Notes: generated by a model not told the origin, from the sequence alone. Shown: positions 27,201 to 35,730, counted from the first letter of the stretch. The stretch is DNA of 64,000 nt from Streptomyces sp. GS7 (GCF_009834125.1 NZ_CP047146.1:2225501-2289500); one strand, 5' to 3'. Made by a program: numbers and translations.

Positions 27201-27441
27201 CCTGCATCGTGCGGAACCGGGGGAAGACGTCCTTGAAGACGCGGGCCTCGATGTGGTGGGCGCCGGGCATGCCGTTGGCCGTCGGGGGGCCCTCGTAGAA
27301 GACCCACTCGGGGCGGCCCTCGGACTGCTGGAGGGTGCGGGCGAACACCTTCTGCTCCCGCCAGAAGTCGAGCACCGCGTGCTCAAGGGCGGGCAGGTCT
27401 ACCTGGGCGGGTACCTGGCGGTACTGGGGTTGCGGACTCAT
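24298..27441 (-). CDS. ileS: Isoleucyl-tRNA synthetase
   Basis: 1047 residues from the ATG with GGAGGAAG 5 bases upstream; a longer frame runs into the leader RNA and is rejected. The first class I signature appears as PPTANGMPGAHHIE (HIGH-equivalent) and the second as GRKMSKHLGN (KMSKS-equivalent). The editing domain includes WTTTPWTLVSN, and the large C-terminal anticodon-binding region is of the longer type. The PPTANG...HH form is shared with Thermus and eukaryotic-like (type 2) IleS, a group linked to low mupirocin sensitivity. It charges tRNA-Ile with isoleucine in the cytoplasm. Confidence 0.97.
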   Translation of the reverse strand: MSPQPQYRQVPAQVDLPALEHAVLDFWREQKVFARTLQQSEGRPEWVFYEGPPTANGMPGAHHIEARVFKDVFPRFRTMQGYHVDRKAGWDCHGLPVELAVEKELGFNGKKDIEAYGIAEFNAKCRESVTRHTDAFAELTTRMGYWTDLDDPYRTMDPDYIESVWWSLKEIFTKGLLVQDHRVAPWCPRCGTGLSDHELAQGYETVVDPSVFVRLPLTSGPLAGRAALLVWTTTPWTLVSNTAVAAHPDVTYVVATDGTEHLVVAEPLLEKALGEGWTATGESFTGREMERWAYERPFRLVDLDGANFVVNAEYVTTDDGTGLVHQAPAFGEDDLRTCRAYGLPVVNPVRPDGTFEEQLPLVGGQFFKKADEALVADLDARGLLFRHVAYEHSYPHCWRCHTALLYYAQPSWYIRTTAVKDALLRENENTNWFPESVKHGRFGDWLNNNIDWALSRNRYWGTPLPIWRCEEGHLTCVGSLTELSELTGTDQSGLDPHRPFIDEVTFTCTDDGCALTATRVPEVIDAWYDSGSMPFAQWGYPYRNKELFEKRYPAQFISEAIDQTRGWFYTLMAVGTLVFDKSSYENVVCLGHILAEDGRKMSKHLGNILQPIPLMDQHGADAVRWFMAAGGSPWSARRVGHNTIQEVVRKTLLTYWNTVAFQALYARTSNWAPSAADPAPADRPLLDRWLLGELNTLVEGVTDALEGFDTQRAGKLLSAFVDDLSNWYVRRSRRRFWQGDPAALRTLHEVVETVTRLMAPLTPFITERVWQDLVVPVTPDAPESVHLASWPVADKAAVDPALSDRMQLVRRLVELGRATRAESGVKTRQPLSRALVGAHGFADLSEDLRAQIAEELNVSSLASLSEVGGSLVDTTAKANFRALGKRFGKGVQAVAKAVAGADAAALSRALRAGTASVEVDGETVSLAPDEVIITETPREGWSVASDSGATVALDLEITPELRRAGLARDAIRLIQEARKNSGLDVADRIALRWLTADDDVRTALADHAALIADEVLATDFAAGEPDASYGPAFTDESLSLTFHLRKA

Positions 27442-27448
27442 CGGGCTT

Positions 27449-27734
27449 CCTCCGGCGGACAGCTGCTGCGTTCTCCGTCCGGAGGGACGAGAGCCCTGGC
27501 TCCCGCGGTACCACCCTCCTTGGCGGTGCGGCTGCACCGCCCCCTCATTGGGGTCGCGCTGCCGGGTCTACTCGCCCGGGACGGTCCACGGCCCGTGGGC
27601 GGAGCCCACTGTCCCAAGCTTTCTTCCGGCGGCTCCGGGGTGATCTTCACGTCATGCACGCCCCCGGGCTCGCACCGTCCCCGGGTCGCTTGAGGCTGCG
27701 TATGACGCTACTCGTCCCATCAATGCCTTTCGCT
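27449..27734 (-). promoter_or_regulatory. T-box riboswitch (ileS leader, translational type)
   Basis: On the minus strand the T-box core AGGGTGGTACCGCGG occupies 27517-27503, and its partner CGTCCCT follows at 27489-27483. An AUC triplet (27644-27642) in GTGAAGATCACC is the likely isoleucine specifier. The CCUCCGG after the T-box (27485-27479) is complementary to CCGGAGG (27455-27449), the ileS ribosome-binding site. There is no terminator T-run. This fits the actinobacterial class that controls translation: uncharged tRNA-Ile stabilises the antisequestrator and frees the Shine-Dalgarno. A TACACT (27746-27741) is a plausible -10 element. The plus-strand stretch from there to 28021 holds no gene. 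Confidence 0.95.
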
Positions 27735-28021
27735 TCGCCCAGTGTAAGGGGAGGCGCCGACAAGGGCCGACCGGATTTCCCCCGGGCCGACCCCGACCGC
27801 CCGCTCCGCCCGGTGGGTGACCCGAATGGCGATACGCCGGGCTCCGGGCCTCCCGGGCGGATTACGGGGCGGGGAGCGGGGCACAACCGAGGCAGACCGG
27901 ACTTTCCGGGTCCGGTGGCGGGGCGGCCGGGCGGTGCGTCCCGTTGCCGCGTGCCGTGAGGCGATTTATCGTTCCCGTCACGATTCGCGAACAAGATCAC
28001 ATATGTGAAGGGGTCGCGGCC

Positions 28022-28777
28022 ATGGTGGCGAAAAAGACCGCCGCGGAGAAGAGCACGACGCCCGCCGAACCCGCCGACGAGGCCGTCGCGCAGCAGCCCG
28101 CCCACAAGAAGGCGGCCGGGCACCCGGCGGCTCCCAGGAAGGCCGCCCCGAAGAGGGCGGCGGCGAAGAGGGCGGCGCTCGCCAAGGCCGCGGCGAAGAA
28201 GACCACGGCGAAGAAGACGGCCGCCGGGAAGAAGGCCGTGGACCACACACCGGGCGGAAAGGCCGCGGCGGTGGCGAAGAAGACGGGAGCCAAGACGGTG
28301 GTGGCGAAGAAGGCGGCGGACGTGTCCGCCGAGGAGCACGGCGCGGAGTCCGCGGTGCCGTCGGCGCGTACCGCCACGGCTCCCGGCGAGCTCGCCGTAC
28401 GGCCGGGTGAGGACCCCTGGACGCCCGCGGAGGTCGCCGAGGCGCGGGCCGGGCTGATGGAGGAGGCGGGCCGGCTGCGGTCCGAGATCGTGGCCGCCGA
28501 GGACGCGATCGCGGGGCTGATGCGGGACTCCGGGGACGGCGCGGGCGACGACGAGGCCGACACCGGCACCAAGAACATCACCCGCGAGCACGAGCTGGCG
28601 CTGGCCTCCAACGCCCGCGAGATGCTGCACCAGACCGAGCGCGCCCTCGGCCGGCTGGACGCGGGCACGTACGGGCTGTGCGAGAACTGCGGCAACCCGA
28701 TCGGCAAGGCCCGGATGCAGGCGTTCCCGCGGGCGACGCTGTGCGTGGAATGCAAACAGAAGCAGGAGCGGCGCTGA
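28022..28777 (+). CDS. ddbA: Histone H1-like/DksA fusion protein (DdbA-type)
   Basis: 251 residues from ATG (a GTG follows at once). Residues about 1-100 are Lys/Ala/Pro-rich with many KKA, AKK and KRAA units, like the tail of histone H1. The C-terminal half is a TraR/DksA domain with a coiled-coil region and a zinc finger CENC...CVEC. This two-part architecture matches the Streptomyces protein described as DdbA, a nucleoid-associated DksA-like protein thought to link DNA compaction to transcription. It lies between ileS (divergent) and lspA. Confidence 0.9.
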   Translation: MVAKKTAAEKSTTPAEPADEAVAQQPAHKKAAGHPAAPRKAAPKRAAAKRAALAKAAAKKTTAKKTAAGKKAVDHTPGGKAAAVAKKTGAKTVVAKKAADVSAEEHGAESAVPSARTATAPGELAVRPGEDPWTPAEVAEARAGLMEEAGRLRSEIVAAEDAIAGLMRDSGDGAGDDEADTGTKNITREHELALASNAREMLHQTERALGRLDAGTYGLCENCGNPIGKARMQAFPRATLCVECKQKQERR

Positions 28778-28902
28778 CCTGACCCGGGAGCGGCTCGTGG
28801 CGGACGGGACCCATCCCGCCCGCCGCCGTACGCGTGTGCCGTACTCTCGTGGTCAGCCGGGCACGGCCCGGTGGCGGACTCGACGGGCTGAGGGACTCAC
28901 AC

Positions 28903-29505
28903 GTGGCAGAGGCGGAACGCATCACCGGTACGCCGGAATCCGAGCCGGGCTCCGGGGCGGAACCCGAGGCGGGATCCGAAGGGGGACGGCCGGCGGAGGG
29001 CGAGCAGGGCGCCGGGCGCGGCAGGCGGCGGATCGCCGCACTGCTCGTGGTGGCAGCGATCGTCTACCTGCTCGATCTGGGCACCAAACTGGCGGTGGTC
29101 GCCAAGCTGGAGCACCATGCGCCGGTCGAGGTCATCGGGACGCTGCTCCAGTTCGAGGTGATCCGCAACCGCGGCGCCGCGTTCTCCATCGGCGAGGCGC
29201 TGACGATCTTCCTCAGCATCATCGCGACCGTGGTGATCGTGGTGATCTTCCGGATCGCCCGCAAGCTCTACAGCCTCCCCTGGGCGATCGCGCTCGGGCT
29301 GCTGCTGGGCGGTGCGTTCGGCAATCTCACCGACCGGATCTTCCGCTCGCCGGGCGTCTTCCAGGGCGCCGTCGTGGACTTCATCGCTCCGGCGCACTTC
29401 GCGGTCTTCAACCTCGCCGACTCCGCGATCGTCTGCGGCGGCGTGCTGATCGTGCTGCTCTCCTTCAAGGGCCTGGACCCCGACGGGACCGTGCACAAGG
29501 ACTGA
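28903..29505 (+). CDS. lspA: Lipoprotein signal peptidase (signal peptidase II)
   Basis: 200 residues from GTG; an upstream in-frame ATG has no support. An acidic, Gly-rich cytoplasmic tail of about 45 residues precedes four membrane helices. Family motifs include RNRGAAFS, and the catalytic aspartates in GNLTDR and FNLADSAI are present. It cleaves prolipoprotein signal peptides after lipidation at the outer face of the membrane. The N-terminal extension is common in actinobacteria. rluD-type gene follows after about 97 bases. Confidence 0.96.
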   Translation: MAEAERITGTPESEPGSGAEPEAGSEGGRPAEGEQGAGRGRRRIAALLVVAAIVYLLDLGTKLAVVAKLEHHAPVEVIGTLLQFEVIRNRGAAFSIGEALTIFLSIIATVVIVVIFRIARKLYSLPWAIALGLLLGGAFGNLTDRIFRSPGVFQGAVVDFIAPAHFAVFNLADSAIVCGGVLIVLLSFKGLDPDGTVHKD

Positions 29506-29602
29506 GCGGCGGCGGAGCGGGCCGAGGCGCCCGGGGTCCGGGGCCCGGTCCGGGTGCCCGCCGCCGGGCAGGGCACCGTCGCGGGGCTGACATACTCGTG
29601 GG

Positions 29603-30544
29603 GTGAGCACCCTTCCCGAGATCCGCACCCTGCCCGTACCGGACGGCCTGGAGGGCGAGCGCGTGGACGCCGCGCTGGCCCGCATGTTCGGCTTCTCCCG
29701 TACGAAGGCGGCCGAGCTGGCCGCGGCCGGCAAGGTGCGGGTGGACGGCTCCGAGGTGATGAAGTCCGAGCGGGTCCGCGGGGGCGCCTGGCTGGAAGTC
29801 GAGATGCCGGAGGCCGCGCCGCCGGTGGAGATCGTCGCGGAGCCCGTCGAGGGCATGGAGATCGTGCACGACGACGATGACATCGTCGTCATCGTCAAGC
29901 CCGTGGGAGTCGCCGCGCACCCCAGCCCCGGCTGGACCGGCACCACCGTCATCGGCGGTCTGGCCGCGGCCGGTTACCGCATCTCCACCTCCGGGGCGGC
30001 CGAGCGGCAGGGCATCGTGCACCGCCTCGACGTCGGGACGTCGGGCCTGATGGTGGTCGCGAAGTCGGAGCGCGCGTACACCCTGCTCAAGCAGCAGTTC
30101 CGGGAGCGCACGGTCGACAAGCGCTACCACGCGCTGGTCCAGGGGCACCCGGACCCGATGAGCGGCACCATCGACGCCCCCATCGGGCGGCATCCGCAGC
30201 ACGACTACAAGTGGGCGGTCACCGCCGACGGCAAGCCGTCGGTGACGCACTACGACCTCATCGAGGCGTTCCGGGCGGCCAGCCTGCTGGACATCAAGCT
30301 GGAGACCGGGCGGACGCACCAGATCCGGGTGCACATGGCCGCGCACCGGCACCCCTGCGTGGGCGACCTGACCTACGGGGCGGACCCGACGCTCGCCAAG
30401 CGGCTGGGCGTCGGGCGGCAGTGGCTGCACGCGGTCCGGCTGGGGTTCGAGCACCCCTCGGACGGGCGCTGGGTCGAGTTCGCGAGCGCGTATCCGGACG
30501 ATCTGCAGCAGGCGCTGGACACGGTCCGGGACGAGAGCTACTGA
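29603..30544 (+). CDS. RluD-type 23S rRNA pseudouridine synthase
   Basis: 313 residues from GTG. An N-terminal S4 domain (about residues 12-75) is followed by the pseudouridine synthase core with [16 protein letters not shown], which carries the catalytic Asp in the RLD motif, and the [10 protein letters not shown] motif. The RluA/RluC/RluD family converts uridines in 23S rRNA. The lspA-rluD order is common in many bacteria, so this is likely an RluD orthologue; the exact target positions are inference. Confidence 0.94.
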   Translation: MSTLPEIRTLPVPDGLEGERVDAALARMFGFSRTKAAELAAAGKVRVDGSEVMKSERVRGGAWLEVEMPEAAPPVEIVAEPVEGMEIVHDDDDIVVIVKPVGVAAHPSPGWTGTTVIGGLAAAGYRISTSGAAERQGIVHRLDVGTSGLMVVAKSERAYTLLKQQFRERTVDKRYHALVQGHPDPMSGTIDAPIGRHPQHDYKWAVTADGKPSVTHYDLIEAFRAASLLDIKLETGRTHQIRVHMAAHRHPCVGDLTYGADPTLAKRLGVGRQWLHAVRLGFEHPSDGRWVEFASAYPDDLQQALDTVRDESY

Positions 30545-30634
30545 GGGAAGTTCCGCCGACAAAGCGGGCATTCGTCCGCTTCGTGGCAGGCTTGGGTCGG
30601 AAATGATCGAAAACGACCCTGGAGCGACGCCACC

Positions 30635-32227
30635 GTGGACCAGCTGGCCCTGATCTTCCTCCTGCTGCTCGGGGCCGTGGTCATGGTTCCGGTAGGCGAC
30701 CGGCTGGGGCTCCCGTCGCCGGTGCTGATGACGCTCGCCGGTGCGGTGCTGGCGCTGCTGCCGTTCGTGCCCAACGTCCAGGTGCCGCCGGAGTACATCC
30801 TGCCCATCGTGCTGCCGCCGCTGCTCTACGCGGCCGTCCAGCGCACCTCCTGGCGGCAGTTCACCGCCAACCTCCGGCCGATCTTCCTGCTCGCCGTGCT
30901 GCTGGTGTTCGCCACCACGGCGGCGGTGGCGGCGGTCGCGCAGGCGGTGGTGCCCGGGATGCCGCTGGCCGCCGCGGTGGTGCTCGGCGCGCTGGTCGCC
31001 CCGCCGGACCCGGTCGCCGCGACCGCGGTCGCCGGCAAGCTCGGGCTGCCCCGCCGGTTGGTCTCCATCCTGGAGGGCGAGGGGCTGTTCAACGACGTCA
31101 CCGCCATCGTGCTCTACCACGTCGCGCTCGCCGCGGTGCTCAGCGGCACGTTCTCGGTGCCCGGGGCGGTGGGCTCACTGGTGCTGTCCGCGGTCGTCGC
31201 GACGGCGGTCGGGCTGGCGCTCGGCTGGGTGGCCAACAAGCTGATGGGGCTGCTGGGCGATCCGACGCTGCAGATCGGGCTGACGCTGCTGGTGCCGTTC
31301 GTGGCGTACGTGCTGGCCGAGGAGTTCCGGGGGTCGGGCGTGCTGGCGGTGCTGACCTGCGCGCTCTTCCTGGCGGAGTACGCGGTCGACGCCGACGACG
31401 TGCTGGGGCGGCTCGCCGGCTACACCTTCTGGGAGGTCGTCGACACCCTCGTCACCGGTGTCGCCTTCGGGCTGATCGGCCTGGAGCTGCACAACATCTT
31501 CGGGGCCGCGTCCGGCCGCTGGGGCCAGATGCTCGGCGCGGGGGCGGCGGTCGTCGCGGTGGTGGTGGCGGTGCGCCTGGTGTGGCTGCTGCCCGCCGCC
31601 TGGCTGGCCAAGCGGATGCACCGGCGCCGCGACATCGACGAGGACATCCCGATGAGCTGGCGCGAGACGGTCATCATGTGGTGGTCGGGGATGCGCGGGG
31701 TGGCCTCGGTGGCGCTGGCGCTGGCCATTCCGTACGGGGTGGACGGCGGCCCCTTCCCGGCCCGCGACGAGATCCTCTTCATCGCCTTCGCGGTGGTGCT
31801 CTCCACGCTGCTCGTCCAGGGGCTGACGCTGCCGTGGCTGGTGCGCCGGCTGCGGGTGCGGGCCGACACCGACACCGTGGACGCGCTGGAGCGGGAGCTG
31901 GCGCTGCGGGTGATCAAGGCGTCCAAGCGGCGGCTGCGGGAGATCCTGGAGGTCGAGGAGGTGGCCGAGGAGGTCGCCGACCAGCTGTCCCGCAGGGCGT
32001 ACGACATCGGGGCCCGGATCGCGCCGGACATCGTCGACGACGAGCGGCGCGAGCTGTTCGAGAAGCGCATCACACGGATGAAGAAGGTGCAGCGCATCCA
32101 GGGCGAGATGCTGTCGGCGGCCCGGCACGAGGTGCTGGCGGCGCGCAGCGAGCCGGGCGCCGACCCGGAGATCGTCGACCGGGTGCTGCGCCACCTGGAC
32201 ATACGGAGCCTGCGGGGGACGCCGTAG
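30635..32227 (+). CDS. CPA1-family Na+/H+ (cation/proton) antiporter
   Basis: 530 residues from GTG. About twelve membrane helices make up a Na_H_exchanger domain to residue ~410. The motif GALVAPPDPVAATAV holds the conserved Asp pair region, and EGEGLFNDVTAIVL the ND motif of CPA1 antiporters. A soluble helical tail of about 120 charged residues follows. Such carriers exchange Na+ or K+ for protons across the membrane. It stands alone, convergent with mscS. Confidence 0.9.
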   Translation: MDQLALIFLLLLGAVVMVPVGDRLGLPSPVLMTLAGAVLALLPFVPNVQVPPEYILPIVLPPLLYAAVQRTSWRQFTANLRPIFLLAVLLVFATTAAVAAVAQAVVPGMPLAAAVVLGALVAPPDPVAATAVAGKLGLPRRLVSILEGEGLFNDVTAIVLYHVALAAVLSGTFSVPGAVGSLVLSAVVATAVGLALGWVANKLMGLLGDPTLQIGLTLLVPFVAYVLAEEFRGSGVLAVLTCALFLAEYAVDADDVLGRLAGYTFWEVVDTLVTGVAFGLIGLELHNIFGAASGRWGQMLGAGAAVVAVVVAVRLVWLLPAAWLAKRMHRRRDIDEDIPMSWRETVIMWWSGMRGVASVALALAIPYGVDGGPFPARDEILFIAFAVVLSTLLVQGLTLPWLVRRLRVRADTDTVDALERELALRVIKASKRRLREILEVEEVAEEVADQLSRRAYDIGARIAPDIVDDERRELFEKRITRMKKVQRIQGEMLSAARHEVLAARSEPGADPEIVDRVLRHLDIRSLRGTP

Positions 32228-32233
32228 GACGGG

Positions 32234-32248
32234 CGCCGGGAGCCGGCG
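32234..32248. terminator. Short hairpin between convergent antiporter and mscS
   Basis: CGCCGG-GAG-CCGGCG (32234-32248) sits in the 21-base gap between the two convergent genes. It is short and lacks a T-run, so it is a weak candidate for a bidirectional terminator. Confidence 0.4.
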
Positions 32249-33349
32249 TCAGCGGTCCGGGTCGTCGGCCCGCGGGTCCGGCCGGACCACGTGCAGCGTC
32301 TCGTGGGCGGACGGCGCGGGCGCGGTGGCGATCCGCGGCAGCGCGTAGGCGTGCTCGGTGCGCAGCCACTCGATCATCCGCTCGCGGACCTGGCAGCGCA
32401 CCGTCCAGATGTGGTCCGAGTCCCGGGCGGTGACCAGGGCGCGCACCACGATGGTGGACGGCGTGGTGTCGGTGACCACCAGGCTCCAGGACCGGCCGTC
32501 CCACTCCGGGCACTCCTGGAGGATCTCGTGCAGCCGCTGCCGCATCTTCTCCACGGGCGCGGAGTGGTCGAGGTGGAAGAAGACCGCGCCGGTCATCTGG
32601 GAGCCGCCGCGCGACCAGTTCTCGAACGGCTTGCTGGTGAAGTACGAGACCGGCATCGTGATCCGGCGCTCGTCCCAGGTCCGGACGCTCAGGAACGTCA
32701 GGGTGATCTCCTCGACCGTGCCCCACTGGCCGTTCACGACCACGGTGTCCCCGATGCGCACCATGTCGCCGAACGCGATCTGGAGCCCGGCGAAGAGATT
32801 GCCGAGGGTGGACTGGGCGGCGACACCGGCGACGACGCCGATCAGCCCGGCCGACGCCAGCACCGACGTGCCGACCGCCCGCATCTCCGGGAACGTCAGC
32901 AGCATCGAGGCCGCCGCGACGACGACCAGCACGGCGGTGACCACCCGCTGGATCACCGTCACCTGGGTCCGCACCCGGCGCACCCGCGCCGCGTCGTGCC
33001 CGCGCGCCGCATAGCGGGTGTACGAGGACTCCACGATCGCCGCGGCGGCCCGTACGGCGAGCCAGGCGGTGGCCGCGATCAGCACCAGGGTCAGCGCCCG
33101 GCCTATGCCGACCGCGTGGTCCTCGACGACCGCGAGCCGGGTCTGGTCGTACGCCCCGCGCAACAGGGCCGTGCACAGCACGACTTGGAGCGGTATCCGG
33201 CAGCGCCGCAGCAGACCCCACAGCGGGGTCTCCGGGTGCCGGGTGTCGATCCGGTGCAGGGTGCGGTCGATCAGCCAGACCACGATGAGCGTGACCACGA
33301 TCGAGCCGCCGATGACGACGATCGGGCGCAGCACGTCCTCCAGGGACAC
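32249..33349 (-). CDS. MscS-family mechanosensitive channel
   Basis: 366 residues from GTG preceded by GAGGAGGG. Four or so membrane helices lead to the pore helix (GTSVLASAGLIGVVAGVAAQSTLGNLFAGLQIAFGD compressed into the Ala/Gly-rich TM3 pattern) and the beta domain starting VRIGDTVVVNGQWGTVEEI. This is the PF00924 arrangement. Such channels release solutes during osmotic downshock. The C-terminal domain is of normal length. The gene is divergent from the hydrolase at 33473. Confidence 0.92.
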   Translation of the reverse strand: MSLEDVLRPIVVIGGSIVVTLIVVWLIDRTLHRIDTRHPETPLWGLLRRCRIPLQVVLCTALLRGAYDQTRLAVVEDHAVGIGRALTLVLIAATAWLAVRAAAAIVESSYTRYAARGHDAARVRRVRTQVTVIQRVVTAVLVVVAAASMLLTFPEMRAVGTSVLASAGLIGVVAGVAAQSTLGNLFAGLQIAFGDMVRIGDTVVVNGQWGTVEEITLTFLSVRTWDERRITMPVSYFTSKPFENWSRGGSQMTGAVFFHLDHSAPVEKMRQRLHEILQECPEWDGRSWSLVVTDTTPSTIVVRALVTARDSDHIWTVRCQVRERMIEWLRTEHAYALPRIATAPAPSAHETLHVVRPDPRADDPDR

Positions 33350-33472
33350 GGGACCCTCCTCGCTGCGGTGCGCCGCGCGGAGTGCTCCGCGGGCCGGTGC
33401 GGTGTGCTCGTGCAGGTCCCCTAGACCGTAGCTGGCACGATGGGGGAAGAGCGATCCAACCCCAGGGAAGTG

Positions 33473-34084
33473 ATGTCAGTGCCCGCCTCCATCGAGCCCG
33501 CGACCAGCGGTTCCTCCACCATCGTGCTGTTTCATTCGGTGTGCGGACTGCGCCCCGCGGTGCACGCCGGCGCGGACCGGTTGCGCGCCGCGGGCCATGA
33601 GGTGATCGTGCCCGACCTGTTCGACGGCCGGACCGCGGACTCGGTCCCCGACGGCATCCTGATCAAGGACGAGATCGGCAAGGACGAGCTGCTCAAGCGC
33701 GCCATCACGGCCGTCGCCCCGTATTCCGACCGGGGGCTGGTCTACGCCGGCTTCTCCTTCGGCGGCGCGGTCGCGCAGAACCTCGCGCTGGGCGACGAGA
33801 AGACCCGCGGGCTGCTCCTGCTGCACGGCACCTCCGACATCGCCGAGGGCACGGTGGCCGACGACCTGCCGGTGCAGCTGCACGTCGCCGACCCGGACCC
33901 GTACGAGCCGCACGACTGGCTGAACGCCTGGTACCTCCAGATGCGCCGGGCCGGCGCGGACGTCGAGGTGTTCCGCTACGCCGGCGCCGGCCATCTCTTC
34001 ACCGACCCCGAGCTGCCGGACCACGACGCGGAGGCGGCGGAGAGCGCCTGGAAGGTGGCGCTGGGATTCCTGGCCGGGCTCTGA
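33473..34084 (+). CDS. Dienelactone-hydrolase-like alpha/beta hydrolase
   Basis: 203 residues from the ATG that has AGGGAAG just upstream; an ATG 33 bases earlier in frame lacks a site. The nucleophile elbow is GFSFGG, so the nucleophile is Ser where classical dienelactone hydrolases have Cys. The Asp lies near HGTSD or VADPDP, and the His in GAGHLF. The family cleaves lactones or small esters; the substrate is not known. A strong hairpin follows its stop. Confidence 0.85.
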   Translation: MSVPASIEPATSGSSTIVLFHSVCGLRPAVHAGADRLRAAGHEVIVPDLFDGRTADSVPDGILIKDEIGKDELLKRAITAVAPYSDRGLVYAGFSFGGAVAQNLALGDEKTRGLLLLHGTSDIAEGTVADDLPVQLHVADPDPYEPHDWLNAWYLQMRRAGADVEVFRYAGAGHLFTDPELPDHDAEAAESAWKVALGFLAGL

Positions 34085-34094
34085 GCCCGGGGCC

Positions 34095-34129
34095 GGGCGG
34101 GCGTCCGGTGCGCTCCGGACCGCCCGCCC
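34095..34129. terminator. Bidirectional terminator, hydrolase / DsbA-like gene
   Basis: GGGCGGGCGTCCGG (34095-34108) pairs with CCGGAC plus GCCCGCCC (34115-34129) over 14 bp with a single bulged C and a 6-base loop. It lies in the gap between two convergent genes. Confidence 0.75.
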
Positions 34130-34156
34130 GTGTCCCTCCCGCCACCGCCCCGGCGT

Positions 34157-35065
34157 TCACCCGCCGCCCGTCGGGTCCTTCTCGCCCGGGGCGACGCCCT
34201 GGCCGCCGCCGTTCGGCCCGCCGTTCTTCGCCGGGCCGAATTCCTTGTCGATCATCTTGCGGAAGGTGGCCTGCGCGAGCTGGTTGTACTGCTCCTGCGT
34301 CATCTGCTGCGGCGGGATCTCGGGCAGCACCAGCTTCTTGTCGCCGTGCATGAAGGTGGGGGTGCCCCGGACGCCCTTGCGGCCGAAGAGCGCCGTCATC
34401 TCCATCGCCCAGCGGTTGTAGGTGCCGTTCCGGACGGCCGTCTCGAACGCCTTGTTGCCCTTCAGCTCCGGGACGTCGCCGGCGACCTTGAGCAGCTCGG
34501 AGTCCTTGGCGTAGAGGTCCTCGCGCTCGTCGGGGTGGTACTTGGCCGAGTACAGCGCGGACTTGTACTTCAGGAACGCGTCCGGGCTGACGTTCAGCGC
34601 CGCGCCCAGCGCGCTGAGCGCCTTCTTGGAGCCCTCGCCGCCCGAGGCGCCGTCGATGAAGGTGTACATGGTGTAGCGGACCTTGAACCGGCCCTCGCCG
34701 AGGTCCTTGAGCAGCTCCTTGCCGGCGCTCTGCTCGAAGGCCGCGCAGGCCGGGCAGCGGACGTCCTCGAAGACCTCCAGGGTCTCCTTGGCGTTCTTGT
34801 CGCCGAGGAGGATCTCGGTGCCGTTCTTGCCCTGGGTGTGCGCCGGGGTGACCAGCTTGGCCTCCTTGGCGGCCTCCCAGCCGGTCGGCTCGTTCGCCTT
34901 GACCACGGCGAAGCCGATCCCGCCGGCGACCGCGAGGACGCCGATGACCGAGGCGGCCACGACGAGTTGGCGGCGCAGCCGGGCCTTCTTCTTCTCCCGC
35001 TCGCGCTCGGCGCGGATCCGCTCGCGCGCCGCCCGCTTGCCGGCCTGGTTGTCGGGGTTGCTCAT
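34157..35065 (-). CDS. Membrane-anchored DsbA-like thioredoxin (copy B)
   Basis: 302 residues. A highly charged cytoplasmic N-terminus (MSNPDNQAGKRAARERIR...) precedes one membrane helix (about 33-55). A DsbA/thioredoxin_4 domain follows, with the redox motif CPAC in VRCPACAAFEQ and a cis-Pro region at RGTPTFM. The tail is Gly/Pro-rich. It acts outside the membrane, probably as a thiol-disulfide oxidoreductase or isomerase. Copy A at 35731-36576 is a close paralogue: same charged start, ALSALGAALNVS and DAFLKYK both shared. It is downstream of a decayed copy of the partner membrane protein. Confidence 0.92.
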   Translation of the reverse strand: MSNPDNQAGKRAARERIRAEREREKKKARLRRQLVVAASVIGVLAVAGGIGFAVVKANEPTGWEAAKEAKLVTPAHTQGKNGTEILLGDKNAKETLEVFEDVRCPACAAFEQSAGKELLKDLGEGRFKVRYTMYTFIDGASGGEGSKKALSALGAALNVSPDAFLKYKSALYSAKYHPDEREDLYAKDSELLKVAGDVPELKGNKAFETAVRNGTYNRWAMEMTALFGRKGVRGTPTFMHGDKKLVLPEIPPQQMTQEQYNQLAQATFRKMIDKEFGPAKNGGPNGGGQGVAPGEKDPTGGG

Positions 35066-35135
35066 GGGGGGGTGTCCGTTTCCTTGGGAACCTGCGGTGC
35101 TGCCGCCGGCCGAGGGCGGCACGGATGCTTCGGAC

Positions 35136-35546
35136 GGCCGCCGGGACCGGCGGGCCGCGGCGCGCCACGCCGTGCACGAGGAGGAGCGGGCGGGCGGCGG
35201 GCAGGCCGCCGGCGGGACGCCCGGCGGGCAGCGGCGAGGGGGCGGTCCATCGAGGGGCCGGTGGCAGCGGGCCGGTGGAGTGGGCGGCCGGCCGCGTCGG
35301 CGAGGGGCCCGACTCGCCGCCCCGGCGCGGCAGATCGGCGGCGACGGGGCCGCCGGCCCGCCCGCGGCCGGGGGTGCGGCCGGAGCGCGTGTACGCCGCG
35401 GCGCAGACGCCGGCGCAGGCCGCGGCGGGCGTCGCGGGCGGTAACAGGGCGCGGGAGAGCAGGACTTGGGCGGTCGCGGACAGGGCGGCGCCGGGCGCGG
35501 TGAACAGCGTCGAGCACACCGCCCTGAGCCGGTCCCCGGACCAGGC
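35136..35546 (-). pseudogene. Decayed paralogue of the polytopic membrane protein at 36686-37369
   Basis: Minus-strand translation here gives DRLRAVCSTLFTAPGAALSA, VLLSRALLPPAT and then, after a non-hydrophobic Arg/Pro/Gly-rich stretch, RPLLLVHGVARRGPP. These match, in order, HLRALRAALFTALCVTLSS, VLLSRMPLPPAT and VPLLVHSVVRRGPP of the intact gene upstream. The central ~110 residues with the membrane helices and the Cys-containing loop are missing or scrambled. The frame has no stop at the expected place and runs on into the dsbA-like gene in the wrong frame. An ATG at 35636 is a possible start. Loss of the helices argues for a pseudogene rather than a working protein. Confidence 0.65.
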
Positions 35547-35637
35547 CCCGGGCCGGGCCGCCGGACGGACTCCCGTCGCCTGCACGGTCGGGAGTCTGCC
35601 ATGGGCACGACGGATCGTCGGGTCAAGATTTGGCATC

Positions 35638-35689
35638 GGCCGGTGTGCTCGGCACACCGGCCGGGGTGCCGGGGCGGTGCCCCGGCACC
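35638..35689 (-). terminator. Two back-to-back hairpins after DsbA-like copy A
   Basis: Two perfect 11-bp stems with 3-base loops (35638-35662 and 35665-35689), only two bases apart, lie about 40 bases after the copy A stop on the minus strand. They probably terminate transcription of the first unit and so separate it from the second. Confidence 0.65.
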
Positions 35690-35730
35690 TACCGTTCCGG
35701 GCTCACAACTCCCGGTTCGGCGCGCCGGTT

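Noticed and set aside
30741..31244. Cys/Ser-rich plus-strand ORF inside the antiporter gene
   Set aside because: Frame-shifted reading of a membrane protein; no ribosome-binding site and shadow composition.
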